A DNA stretch of 64,000 bases from Phascolomyces articulosus (GCA_025677815.1 JAIXMP010000008.1:1302001-1366000), one strand, 5' to 3'; positions 1 through 12,753 are shown, counted from the first letter of the stretch. Notes: a model not told the origin generated them from the sequence alone. Made by a program: numbers and translations.

Positions 1-1862
1 TTTGAAATGCATTTATATGGGAAAGCAATTTTAGGACGATAGAAATAAACTGTTTGTATTAAAATTCATATTGTTTACCAAAACTTTGAGATCTCTTCAT
101 CACAGCTATAATAAAAAAAAATAGTAGAATACCCATCATCTCGCGATGTGCAGTATGTTAGGGGTTCTTTCTGATAAAAAATATAGAAGCAGTCCGTCCA
201 AAAGCTTCGAAGAATCACCACCATGACTATAATAAATAATAAATAGAAGCGTCAATAAAAGAGCTTTTATATTCAAGGAAAAATGGATAAAAGGGAATCC
301 ATCATTTAGTATTATTACTGTCCAAAGAAGTAGGCTCTGGTGATGCTGATGATGATGGAAATCTGAGAGTGTTATTTAACAATAACATCCTATTTTTAAA
401 TCCATTATTATCAATGCTTTGCTATTGTAATATTTGTGAAGAGGGGGAGATAGATCCATCTTGATATATGTCAATTTTTTTTATGAATGTGACCCGAATG
501 AGTGTCATAGGAATTTAGTCATCCATCATTATTCCATGATTTGTCAAGTGAGAGTCATGCTACTAGATATTATGAGATTACTGAAAGGTACAATAAACCA
601 ACAGAATAATCATAAGTCTATGAATATCATGGTAAATGACACTAATCACATTGTTGTTATGCAGCTGCCAAACAAAAAACAACAAAACAGTTATTATATT
701 TTTTATCGAAAAGTATCATAACATTCATTATATAGAATAAAGTTAATAAGACCCTGCTTACATTTTATACATCTCGATGGATCCAAAAAATATTTGGGGT
801 TGTGAGAAGAAAAAAAAAGAAAAACGAGCATATTTCTTGGTTAAAAATATGACAGAAGAGATTGAGGCGTTCCTCCTACATAGAAGTAGCTTTCTAAGAA
901 AGATACGCTGCAAAGGGAATGGAAAACGCCCTAATTTTATATAAAAAACTAATAATATTTCTTATTTATCTTCTTCTTTAATCAATCACTTAAAAGTCTA
1001 CTATATAATTAATCACCATGTAAATCAGTTCACCACTTTAACGTTTTCAGTCATTTTAGCTCTTTCTTGTATTTCTGCTAATGCTCTCCAACTGTTCAAG
1101 AGAACACTATTAATAACAAACCTAATGATATTGCTAGCGAATTTAAGATTGCTCAAGTGCAATATCCTTTATTATGTTTTTTTTCTCCTTTTCATTAGAA
1201 TGATTAAACAATTCTTAATATTATATATACATAATTTTTATACTGATGCTATGTATCGGTATTCTCATTTCAACTATATATCATATTCATCTCTATAAAG
1301 CAAACAAATCGAACATATAGGTTACGTATAAATGTAAATTTGTAACGTGACAATACCCAAACATTAAACGTTCCATATTTTTGAAATCGTGCAAAAGTAA
1401 TAAGCATATTAGTTTTGTTATTACAAAATTGACATAAAAAACTCATTTTCTTATGCAGATACTAAAATCTCTTTTTTCATTATCACCAAGCAAAATCACT
1501 ACTTTATTTCTATGAACCTCTATCACCATCCCGTTATGACAATGCCTTATCCATTACTTTACTAGTTATATATCTTATTTGGAAATTTAGCGGTGCAAGA
1601 CTATATATCATCACCATGTGAAAAGTCATCGCTGATAATAAGAAACGTCCACATAGTAAAAAAAAGCCATTTAGAAAGTTTAATATAGACACAATATTTA
1701 TTTATATTATTTATATATTAAATGCTAATGATGCTTTGTATATACATAATATAAGTGGAAAATAGAATAATACAAGGTTTTTTTATCAGAATTGATTACT
1801 ATTAGTTTTCTTCTCTCTTACAATGAAAAATTATTATTATTATAAATTGTTAATTATTTTTT
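1..1862. other. intergenic, no gene seen
   Basis: AT-rich sequence with many short T and A runs. The longest open frame, at about 461-721 on the plus strand, has no ATG at its start, no recognisable motif and skewed AT-driven composition, so I do not call it. Nothing else is visible. Confidence 0.5.
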
Positions 1863-2337
1863 TTAGAAACGCCGAGCAAAACGGTCTTGGGCAAGAACCA
1901 ATACGCCAGCAGTCATGAGAACGTTTTGAAGGTTTAAATAACCTTGAGTGTTTGGTGCCGAGTAGGTGCTCATTCCAGCAGAAATATCTCCACCTATACA
2001 CGTAACCAATAAATAATGTAATATTGTTAGTAAATTATTATTATTGTGTAGCTATCAATATTAATCATACTGCAGCAAGCACTGTTATTAATGTACATAC
2101 CCCCTCCACCACCACGAGGTCGACTACTTCCTCGACCAGTACTACCACCAATACCTGGTGCTGGACTGGCTACGCTGACTATAATAACATTATTAATATA
2201 AAGGATATAAAGATTAGAATATATATAATCCCGGCTTCGCTGCAACATTAAAAGGTGTAAAAATATTAAGCTATTATATACATACGTTGTGTCAAATAGG
2301 CAATGACAAGTAAAGTTACAAAAATGAAATAACGCAT
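1863..2337 (-). CDS. small secreted Gly-rich peptide, family member 1
   Basis: A three-exon model (2286-2337, 2101-2178, 1863-1993, all GT-AG) gives 86 residues. The product starts with a hydrophobic signal-like stretch (MRYFIFVTLLVIAYLTQ), then has a low-complexity Gly/Ser/Arg/Pro linker, then a C-terminal helix containing YLNLQNVLMTAGVLVLAQ and a short basic tail. An upstream in-frame ATG at 2463 is possible. I chose 2337 because it puts the signal-like segment at the N-terminus and matches members 2 and 3. The splice phases and the final helix match member 2 closely. I know no family for this. Secretion or membrane tethering is inferred from the two hydrophobic ends; function is unknown. 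Confidence 0.7.
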
Positions 2338-2463
2338 TCTGTAGTAGTATGTAGAATTAGTGGTATAGTATGTAATAAAGGTGTTATGTCTTGTTGGAAA
2401 AAGATGAGTAGAAGAATAGGATGATAAGGTTGAATACTTTTTTTTACAACTCTGAATTCTCAT

Positions 2464-2476
2464 CTCTTTATATACA
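2464..2476 (-). promoter_or_regulatory. TATA box of peptide gene 1
   Basis: On the minus strand the sequence reads TATATAAAGAG, about 130 bases upstream of the chosen ATG. The same motif sits at a similar distance in the two related genes. Confidence 0.5.
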
Positions 2477-4395
2477 TATTTTTTTGATCATAGGCTTGGT
2501 TTTTTTTTCTTTTTGGATCGGACGGAACGTTCTTGCTGAGCAAATCACGGTCCGTTTGTAATGCAACACTCCACAAATAAACCTTCCAAAAAAGGAGTGT
2601 GTGGGCAAGTGGCTGAGACTTTGATTGATGTATCATGTTACACACACATCTGCTACATAAACAGGCTGTATAGAAGTGTAAAGTTACCATGTTTCTAAAA
2701 TTCCCTCTCCGTGTGGCGTAAAACAATGACGATTGTTGTGTGATGTGTTTATGCTAAATTTAAAACAACCAACAATGATCAGTGCTATTATATTCACTCA
2801 GCCCACTGTAAGCATCATATTAGTATTATTGTGATGATAATGGATCCGGTAAAACAACCAATATGGCAATATATTTTTGAAATAATAAAAAAAGAGATAT
2901 TCTCTATCGGTAGTGACACGATAAGAAAAGGACTTTTTAACTGTACACCATGAAGGTAGTCATAGTTTGTCATTTGCTATATCCACTGATGATAGTAAGA
3001 AATGTACCTATTATTATATTATTAATTACCACTTGTAGGTATGATATTCCGTCCATTATGACAGGTATATAATCTGTTCACATCATTGCTAATCGTTACA
3101 CTGATATATAGAAGCGAGGTGTGTGCATATTATACAAAGGAAAATAATGATACCGAAGTCAGATTTACCATGATACCTTCTTGTCATAATGGTGTTACAC
3201 GGTTTTTACCTAACCTACACTTAGCCACACTTGTCTAAAAAAAATTATCCATAATCTTGATATGTCGATTCCTTCCGCCAATAATAAACTAAATCTCTTT
3301 TTAAATAAAAAACAATGAAGATGAAATATTCACATCCTCTTAAATAATCACTATGACAGCCTTTTTTTCCCTTGACCTTGATAGTTGACACCCCATATTA
3401 AAGCATAGTTAGTATTGATGTTTATTTTCTTTTTATATCACTAAAAAATAAACTCAGTAATCAAAATAAAAAATGATGTAATTATTCTTTATTATTCCAA
3501 AGAAATAGAAGAAAGCAATATTACACGTACACTTGTCGTTTTTGAGGAAAAAAACATAAAAATCTACACTGTTACTTCAAATAAACTACTGCTGATATAC
3601 ATATAAAAATCCCTGTTTACTGACTAGATATAAAACTACTACTTTTCTATTAAAATTGCTTAGGATGATTAATAAAATGGGGTTGAAGAATTTCTTCACC
3701 TTTATAAAATGAATTGTTGGTTTGTATAAAAGTCGACTTTAGTGGAATAATGTAAAAATATATGACTTATATGATGGTAGTATTTCTGGAGGATAGACAG
3801 TCATGACATATGCACAGGAACGGTGCACCGCATACCACTACTATAATATTTTTAGTTAAAATTAGTGTGTTCATATACAGAGCCTTCTTATTTCATCACC
3901 ACAACAATACCAAAAGTAGAAAGTTTCAGATGACCTCCTCCTCGACTTCAATAATTAAATGTGACACCTAAGATGACTTGGTTTGAGGTGGTACATAATA
4001 ACTTGAATCATCTTTTCAGAATCTAGTAATGTCAAAAAAAATTAGTAAACTTGCTTCAGGGCAGCTATTATGCTGCGGAAAATGTGCATTCTCTAATGAA
4101 TAATGGTACCGAAGAAACCAAACGGACTGGTACATATTATATTATAAATGTAATATTAGTTCTGAAGAAGTAGTATAATTGGTAAATTAAAAGGATGTTT
4201 TAATTTTAACACCGTAATATGTATATAAACAACACATGCGTACACGAAAGAAAATAGTTAATAAAAGATTACATTCATTATTGATATTCAATACCAAAAT
4301 ATAATCAAAGGTTTTTATATAAATGAAATTTAAACTATATAATATCATCAATATTATGGATAAATCATGATGAAAAGAAAATACAAAAAAAAAGT
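2477..4395. other. intergenic, no gene seen
   Basis: AT-rich spacer between peptide genes 1 and 2. I looked for a further family copy (signal, Gly linker, final helix) on both strands and found none. Confidence 0.5.
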
Positions 4396-4887
4396 TTAAT
4401 GTCTAGAGAGATGGTGTTGAGCAAGAGCCAACACACCAGCGGCCATAAGAACATTTTGAACATTCAAGTAGGTTTGGGAGTTAGGAGTTGCGTACATGGA
4501 CATAGCTGCCGATTCAGTGGAGTTTTGGTTAGAGCTACCACCACCAACGCTGCTGCTGCCGCCACCAGATGATGAACTACCGCCGCCTGTTATAATTGCA
4601 AAAAAAAAAAAAGATTATTAAAAATGATTTTTTCCCTTTCTCAAACCAAGTTGTTTATCCCTGTAAGTAAAAGGTCATTATTATACTTACTGCTATCACC
4701 GCCACCGCTACCACCGCCACCTTTAGCGGCCAAAGTAACTATAAGTAAAAGAAAACGAAGCAAAGGAGATCCGGTGGTTAATATATTTATGTATATGTTA
4801 TATTATATCAAAGAAAAAAAATCACATTGTAGACATACATTGGGTCAAGTAGATTAAGGCAAACAAAGCTAAAAGATAGAAGCGCAT
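4396..4887 (-). CDS. small secreted Gly/Ser-rich peptide, family member 2
   Basis: Three exons (4839-4887, 4691-4738, 4396-4586) with GT-AG introns in the same phases as member 1 give 95 residues. The order is: signal-like MRFYLLALFALIYLTQ; a run of Gly and Ser (GGGGSGGGDSSGG and similar) of about 30 residues; a polar stretch; and a C-terminal helix YLNVQNVLMAAGVLALAQ ending in His/Arg. The last 25 residues are the best conserved part against member 1, while the linker varies in length and content. This suggests the two ends carry the function and the middle is a spacer. No Cys pairs or enzyme motifs are present. Function is unknown. Confidence 0.72.
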
Positions 4888-5002
4888 GTTATTGTTTTAC
4901 TTGTAATAAGAATAAAGAATGGATTGTTATGAAGACAAAAGAAAGGAATCTGTTGCAATAAAGAAGAAAGAGAAAAAGACCAACTTCAACCCAATTCACT
5001 CC

Positions 5003-5015
5003 TTATTTATATATT
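5003..5015 (-). promoter_or_regulatory. TATA box of peptide gene 2
   Basis: The minus strand reads TATATAAATAAGG about 120 bases before the ATG, in line with the sister genes. Confidence 0.5.
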
Positions 5016-6724
5016 TTTTGTTGTTCATAAAGAAACTTCGTCGACTTCTATAGTACTTATTATTCTTCTTATTAATAAACTCCCCAAGAATCTTGATCTC
5101 TTGTGAAAAAAAATACTATAGAAATGATTTTTGAAAGGAAACAAGTAAAAAGTGTAAAAAAAAGGTTAGTGTTACTACTATACACACTATCGTCGTGCCT
5201 GTGGCGGAGCTAAAGCAGAAATGGACAAATATAGGAATATGGTTCACATTCATGTACTGAAGAATTGTAGGAGATTGAGGCTGTGTTATCCATTACTGGT
5301 TATTTTGGTATCGACGTAATAAATTTCAGGTGTTGTCCCTTTCATAATAATATACATATAAACACGGAGGTTATTTATATTATATATAAATATTATCAAG
5401 GGTTGTTCCTTTTTACCCAGATCTAGTATGAAACAAAGAAGGGAAACTTTATGTTTTAACATGGTAGCCATGGTAACCAAAAATTGGAACAGGTATTAAA
5501 AAACGTGGTTTGGATGAAGAAAGAAGTTGGATTATTACCAGGAATATACCACACTTTTTTTCAAACATGGGTGCAAATAATGAAAGAAATAAACTGCGCC
5601 ACGATGATCTTCTTTCCTCATTCTGATCTCATTCATCAAAAGATAGTAGTTATATTGAGGTTACACGGCATTCTTATTCAGATTTACAAAACTTAAATAG
5701 AGTGGTGGTACTTCATTTGTTACACAGATCAGAAAAGTCCTGAATGATTCTCGACCCATTTTCCTCCATTTTCGAATAACCTTTGGTTCATTTTGGTATC
5801 GTACTTTTTTTTACCTCTATTTATATTTTTCATATGTAAACTAATCAATACAGAACAACGACGTTTACAATAAGTGAATTTCTATAATAAATGTTACCAG
5901 CATATTATTAAAGAAGACTAAACATATTATAACTTTTTTTTGGTCATTATAAGCAATTCTCGTCACACTGTACTTTTTTACCCAAAAAGTCAACTGAGAA
6001 AAATCACCACTAAAAGGAGCATGTATAATTGCTGAGCCCTACTATGGGGGTTTTCCATTATAACAAACCTTACAAAAGAGACCAACGCGCGAAAATCCCT
6101 AAAAATAAGATTAGTATCACAAAATACTACTTTGATTGACCTAAAAGTTTTTTAGTGTGTAACTATGATGATAATCTATCACTTCTCTCTCTCTAAAATA
6201 ATCATCAGATGGATACACAACACCAAATAATAATATCAAGCACAAAGGGCGATTGTCGAATGGCACCAAAATTGCAATAATAATAATAATAATAATTGAA
6301 AGGATGAAATTAAATAAAAATAGTGACAAGCATGAATAGTGGTTATAAGTTTTATTTGGTAAGTATAATATGCATTTCCCACGATATCAAAGGTTATATT
6401 TATGATCATATATAGCTTATATATCATATTTCGAAAACACTACTACCATCATTATAACATATCTATGAACTCACGTATTCTTTTAATGTGTAAATATATT
6501 ATATATAACAATGTTACCGAATATTTATTTATAATCATTCTGATATGCATTCTTTTTTTGGGGGAGATTAAATATTATATTATATAAACTATATATATAT
6601 ATATATATACGATGGTGTCTTTGATACATATAACCAAGAAGAGGTCATTTAAATAATTTAGGATTCATACAACTATACACGATAATGTTGAATAATCAAC
6701 AACGTAAAAGGCATTATTTTCCTT
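5016..6724. other. intergenic with one coding-like stretch
   Basis: Mostly AT-rich. A plus-strand stretch at about 5480-5700 has a codon-like composition in one frame (motif NIPHFFSNMGANNERNKLRH) broken by a TGA. It may be a small gene relic; it is not recognised. The rest shows nothing. Confidence 0.35.
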
Positions 6725-7098
6725 TTACTGGAATATCAAGTAAAGTGCACCTCCTGTTACTGCAAGTAACATGGATTGGAGATCAAGGTCAAAGGAAGCC
6801 ACACCATCAGAGGATCCACCAACAACAACGACGCCGCCACCACCACGGCCTTTGGCAAGGGCAGCTATTTAATAAAAATAAAGTGGGGTTTCAAAATAAT
6901 ACATTAGTTTCCTGATAACCTACGATACAATTGCAATTGAATCACAATCATCAATAAGCACTCATCATCATTCAATATGGATGAATTAATGCTGAAGTGT
7001 TTATTGGTGTGTTGTTTTTAATACTTACGCATAGACATGCAGCTAATCAAAATAACGAGAATAACCAAAAGGTATGAAGCTTGGAATTTGTTCAACAT
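6725..7098 (-). CDS. small secreted Gly-rich peptide, family member 3
   Basis: Two exons (7029-7098 and 6725-6864, GT-AG) give 69 residues. A strongly hydrophobic N-terminus (SYLLVILVILISCM) is followed by a short basic Gly/Val linker (KGRGGGGVVVVGG) and a C-terminal hydrophobic helix LDLQSMLLAVTGGALYLIFQ ending at the stop. It is more distant from members 1 and 2 in sequence but has the same strand, layout, promoter form and size range. With hydrophobic stretches at both ends it could be a secreted peptide, a GPI-type precursor or a small double-spanning membrane peptide; the sequence does not decide this. Confidence 0.62.
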
Positions 7099-7193
7099 TT
7101 TGAATGTGTGTGTATATAATTATATATAAAAAAAGATGGTTTGATAAGAGAGATGATGAGAAAAGAAGGGAAAAGAGAATTACGATTTGACCT

Positions 7194-7206
7194 TTCATTT
7201 ATATAC
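7194..7206 (-). promoter_or_regulatory. TATA box of peptide gene 3
   Basis: The minus strand reads GTATATAAATG about 100 bases upstream of the ATG. Confidence 0.45.
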
Positions 7207-9000
7207 TTTTTTTTCTGGAAGCAAAACAAGTAAAAAAAGAGAGAAGCCACATTACCATTTCATTCTGATGACTGTTGTTTTTGTAATGCTATCCTTGTGT
7301 CCCCTCCCTTTTTTTTTTGCAGCTTTGCACACACATCAAGAGTTTTCATCACAAACTTACATATATTAGACCTCAGAAGAAGTCCATCTTTTATCTTGGA
7401 TAGTAACACCACTTTTTTTACTTATTTGGATAATTTTGCGCTTCTAACACGTAAAACCCTAGTAGTGTACAAAAGTTGCCGTGGAATATCCCGCTGCGGT
7501 ATTACTTCATGTTATTTGCTCTGATGACCATTTTATATATCAATCTTGAAGATCCCATGTCTTTTTTTTTTTGTTGAATAATGTGACAATTCGTTTCTTA
7601 TATATATATATATATATCGTTTTTATACTGTAAAAAATGCATATATTATAATTTATACTAACATTCTTTTTCAATTATCTATAGGAAATGAAGAAAAATT
7701 TAGTCAAAATTATTGTAGTGCTACCAATGCTCAGACAAAAAACCATCATTATCATCTATACATTCCTTACCTATTACAACCCATTATAAAAAAAAATTTG
7801 TGCAACGTTTTTTAGACTGAGTATACATTTATTAGTTTGACGGTTTATTAACGATTCATATATTTCTTTATAAAAAGAATAATAAACAAAAATACTTTTG
7901 AGCTAGTGAAAACTCTAATTATTTTAGAACAAAAATGGTAAAATTTAGATAAATAAGGAGAAAAGAAAATAGTGAAAAAAGGTAAATTTCAATAGTGGCG
8001 CTGTTTCCAAAGAAAAAGGATGGGGAAATGATCACCCACTTGTTGTTAGAAGTATTGTATGAACAAAAGCGTGCGCGGGATTAATGTCTAGAACTAAAAC
8101 AATCGTACTAGTGGTGCGGAAATTCCTTTCTTGTCAATTAAGATGATTCTTTTGATAGAGTAATAATTATAGTTTATTTCGAGACATTTTACGTTCTAAG
8201 TATAAAAAGATGCTTTGCATGGTTATGCATGTTTATAACATGACAGTTTCAGATGGCTTTGAAGCGCGAGTTTCCTTTTTTTTAATACTTTATATACACG
8301 TCATCTTCATTTCTTTTCACGTCCATAAAACGAAGCTCTTCATTAGGGTAGATTAATGTTCCACATGTGTGTGTTTTTTCGGTGCTGCATTAAAAGCGGA
8401 GTGCATGTTTTTTAATACACTTTTCGTTGGTCCCGAGTTTATAGGTTTACCAGGCTGTGCTTACCTGGGATTTCCTTATTGTAAAACTTCTCACTGTAAA
8501 CTAATAAGGATAATTGCGCCACAACTTTTAACTTTTTTCTTGTGAAACTGATAAGCATGCATTTCCTTGCGTTTGAAAAGACGCTATTTTTAGAATTCGA
8601 TGATGGAATTATTTGTCAAACAAGAACCTGAATAATCATATCTTTTATTATTGTTGTCTCTTATTCAATTAATAAACGTTTTGGATATCCCACTGAATTA
8701 TGTTGTATAATACAGTTCAAAAATTGATACTCATTCGTATTTAAAGCTTCCGTATATTTATAACAAAATCTTCACATTTATTTTAATGAGAGCATTTACA
8801 AAGGTAGGATATGAAATACACTAATAAAAAAAGTTGGAATGGAGATATGTAGTAATTTTTATACTATAATAATACGGTGAAGAGAAGAAGATGCTAATAA
8901 AAATGATGTATGCTGAATCGAATGGTTGTGTTAAATTGGTAAAAAAGATGGCTGTAGAAGTGAAGGGCTGATGATATAATGAATTGAATTGCTGATATAC
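7207..9000. other. intergenic, no gene seen
   Basis: AT-rich spacer with T runs and a short TA repeat near 7603-7617. No coding pattern was found on either strand. Confidence 0.5.
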
Positions 9001-11060
9001 TTACATGGTAATGAGTTTGAGAAAAACATTCCTAAAGTCATCAGGGAGGAAAAAAGTATTGTTAGTTATACACGTGAGTAGTATCATCATCAAATATTGC
9101 ATTCTTTCTTTTATGTGTTTGGTAAGCACCAGGTTTTTTGTTGCAAAGACATAAAAGAGAATAACCAAATCCTCTTCTTCCAAGGTAGTTACTTGTTGAA
9201 GATATCACTGTAGCATACGTATTTTCGGCTGTTTCCTGGCAGCAATTATAGTAATAATGTTACGATGTATGAAAAATCTTATTTATTATTACTCGAATTT
9301 CCCAATTATCTGGAAGGACTTCATCAAATATGTATATTCTTGAAGTTTTCTTTTGTTGTCCAAAATTATCTCTATCAGCGATTCAATTTGTGCATCAGAA
9401 TTTCCTTTGTTTTCAGGAAAATTAAATACTAATCCAAGGTATTGAAGGCAAATATCATTACATGTCTGCCCTTCATCGAGCCACTCGCGTTAATACCCAC
9501 AGTATATAAAATCTAATAATTATACATAATATTGAATTTGATGCAATTTGGATATATTATATCTATATACAAACGTAGTGTTTGATTGTTGGTTTGGAAA
9601 CATGCCAATAAAAATGAATCCCGATATTGTAATATCATGCAACTTTATAGGGTTAGAAGTAGTAAACTCCACATAACATGCCCAGAAAAGATTTCAGACA
9701 AACCAATTGGGATTCCAAAAGCTCTTCGACTGTATCACTTTTGATATTTGCTAGCTTCAGAGAAAGTAAATTCATTTGTGATTTATTCGTAAAAGCATAT
9801 CACAATACTGGCCAAATCTCTTTTGAACTACGGTTTTCCCTGTTAATGACAAATTTCTGCTCATTGCTTCGGATGAAGCAGCGCTGGTAGTTTTGCCACT
9901 AAAATTAAGAATTGTTTCTTAGCATTCATCCTCTTGTATATATTTTTATTTTCAATTTGTACTAAAAATATAAGTTTATTACCATCGCACTCGAAATTTG
10001 GATTCATCGAAACATTCCTCTACAAATCCCATGTTCGACGAAAGATGTTGGATTCTGTGTGGTTATAAGAGAAATATATATATATATAAAGCAGGAAGCC
10101 AACGGCACGGGAATTTTCTGGTGTGCCCATCGAGGCTCTGCTTCTTTGGTAGGATTGAAGGCTCGTGCTTTGCACGTCGAAAATATCCTTCCAAGTATCA
10201 TAGGGAGGAAATCTTCAATCTAAATTGAATAGTCACTGAATGCTATACCGTCATCATTTTACTGTATCTTTCCAGGTATGATACCTAGCTAAGTTACCGA
10301 GAAGATTTTGTAGTATATATAGGCGTTTGGCGGCTTTTATCTCACTGATCTCTACGTGCGTAAACTAATCGCCTCAAATTGGATTACTGAGATCGAGGTT
10401 GATAGAATGTGGTGGGCTTATGCAATTATTAGTTGTTGCTGCAAATAGATGATGAGACGGGTTTATATACGACTGTGATTTACTGTATGTACTGAAGTAC
10501 ACTTCTGAGCAAATGACCCAATTACATTTGTATCAAGTTTTTCTCGCATAGGTAAGGAAATTCCATCACCCATTCTGTAGCCACATTGCCACCTTGCCAC
10601 CATATCTTGGGAATTATAGATATTCCTTGTCGGATTGAGGTACATGCCACACTTGAAGCCAATAGCACATGAGTTAATACTTTTTTGTATACACTCAACA
10701 TAAGATTAAACCAGTCAGGTTCATCGATTTCCCAACGTACTGGTATATTGGTTTTCATTGATTTTCTTTTTTATAGAACGAACACACTCATATAACAAGT
10801 GAGAATGGCAATTGCCACTTTTTTTTTGCAGCGAACAATTTGTATCTGGAAATCCAAATACGATGTATGTATGGATCAATATCAACAAATTCAGCGATTC
10901 TATCAACTTTTTGTGAAATAAATTTTTCTAAGGAATGTGATGGTGTTTCATCAAAGTATTCTTCGAATACTATTTTATAGTATTAGCATACGTTGCAATA
11001 AGAAAGGTCATAAGAATACTCCTTCCAAACCGCGATAATTGCCTTCTTTTTTGAATACCA
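9001..11060 (-). pseudogene. decayed multi-exon gene, possibly a Mucoromycota-specific family
   Basis: Several minus-strand stretches look like protein but do not join into one open gene. From upstream to downstream: about 10980-10790 (with FVDIDPYIHRIWISRYKLFA), about 10758-10522 (with DEPDWFNLMLSVYKKVLTH), about 10210-10090, about 9900-9660 (FGQYCDMLLR, then SDTVEELLESQLVCLKSF in another frame), about 9660-9530, about 9490-9300 (starts REWLDEGQTCNDICLQYLG) and about 9183-9001. Stops and frame changes separate them. The 9.7 kb part recurs at 23.8 kb. Its pattern, an RxxCD near an Asn-Glu-Phe then later a Cys-Pro-Lys and a Trp-Asp-Met-Leu, recalls from memory an abundant uncharacterised protein family of Mucorales. 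That assignment is weak. A live gene with unusual introns is possible but less likely. Confidence 0.4.
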
Positions 11061-11722
11061 TCCTTGGATAGGGTTATATTTTTAATAAAAGTTAACTTTA
11101 TGACTTCATTGTTCTTCAGTTTTTTATATGAAGGATACGTTGACTCCCTCTAAATTTACATGTTTCAGAAAACATCTATATAATCTTGTAATAATCAAAA
11201 GCATCGCAAACTTTAAAATCGGGCAGGCAACCCTATTTTTGATATTAAAAAAAAGTAAAACAGAAGTGATAGTGGAGGCGATACTTTGGCTTTGACATTT
11301 GACCACATGTAATAATTAATAAGGTGAAAGAGAGATAATATGCACCGACCTCCTTACACCAGATCCTCCTGGCTGCTGTGTCACCCTGTCTTGTCACTGA
11401 TTTTTTAACCAATCAAATGATGCGATATATTTTTTTGCATAAAGTAAAATGCAGGTTTTTTTTATGACTACAGCTTCTAGGCTCTTCTAGTCATTCGATA
11501 ATTATTGAGAAGCTATTCATTATAATTTTTATAGTTTTTTTTTTCTCACCACCTGTTAGAAAATAAATTCTTAAAAGCAATAAAAAAGTTTTAACTACTA
11601 ATCCTACGTACAAAATACATACATTTATCTTCACAGCGCATTTAAATAATCATTATTAAGAAGCTTTATAGCATTGCTTATATTCTATTAGACATCATAT
11701 ATACTAAAAATATGTTTTTCTT
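11061..11722. other. intergenic, no gene seen
   Basis: AT-rich spacer between the decayed locus and the dead GST. No feature was identified. Confidence 0.5.
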
Positions 11723-12753
11723 CTAAAACATGGCAAGACTAACAACAATATCTGGCTCTTGTTTAGAAAGTATTGCAATATATGCCTTGATTTTGGGACG
11801 CAACAAATTTACTCAGATTTGGGTATAGCTACATATGTATCTTTTTTCTGATAGGAAGAAAAAAAAAATAAAAGTAACCATTCTTTTCTTTTCTTTTTTT
11901 ACCTGGATTTTATCAAATAGCTTTTCTTGATAGAGAATATGATGCATCAAGAAATCGGCATAGGTAATCTATATAAGATGCTATTATTAGTGTGTCTTAC
12001 GGTCTATCTTAAATATCATTACCAATTATAAATTTTACCTGAGAATCTAAAGCATATGAACTATTTGGTTATGCACCATTAATTCGCTACTAAATGACGT
12101 AGTACTACATTCGATTATGTTACAAGTATAGTGATTTTATTCTTGCAGTTATAACCCAATAATATGGAGTGATCAGGTCATGAATTGAATGAAATTTATT
12201 AGTATTTACTGGTCAAAAAAAATATCTTGCAATAATCACCTATCCAGTCACTGATGAGATCCGCCGTTTATTCAATAAAATACCCATCTTTAAGTTTGCT
12301 TGGACAATAGCCTAGATTTATGTTGAAAATATATGATCCATCAGTTCATATACTTAAATATCCTTCTATTCGGGACACACTACTATTGGTTCCTGCTCAT
12401 AATAAATATTTGTCTTGTAGAATAGTTCTATTCTTACCAAATTGTTTCCCCAGCACTCTCAAAAGTGGTACAGTCGCACCAAAATACTGTCCATCTTTGG
12501 TTTCAATAAATGGAAGCACCGCCACAAGGTACTTTTTCACAAGCTTTGGTTTGATTTCTTCCCATTCTGGAAAATTAAAAAGAACATCCTGGTAATTAAC
12601 CGCACCATCACAAAGAAGAAATCGAATGGGGTCACCACGTCCGCGCGCTGATAATTTTTGTTGTTTGTTAAAAAGCATTCATAATAGTAATTATTGTTAT
12701 TACTTAGTTTCAACATCATAGTAGTAAAGCTTCGAGTTTTCAAAGGATACCAT
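11723..12753 (-). pseudogene. glutathione S-transferase pseudogene
   Basis: This follows the exon plan of the intact GST at 13390-14527. It has a first exon with KLYYYDVET, an exon coding ARGRGDPIRFLLCDGAVNYQ and the rest of the thioredoxin-like half (12678 down to about 12400), a helical exon with ADLISDWIGDYCKIFF, an exon with ITYADFLMHHILYQEKLFDK and a final exon. It is broken. Near 12270 a TAA stands directly before TADLISDW in the same frame. In the last exon, PNLSKFV and IKAYIAILSKQEPDIVV lie in different frames, so there is an indel near 11805. The splice site after exon 1 is also altered. It is a tandem duplicate that lost function. Confidence 0.8.

Noticed and set aside
461..721. 86-codon open frame
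   Set aside because: It starts at a non-ATG codon, has no motif and lies in AT-rich spacer.
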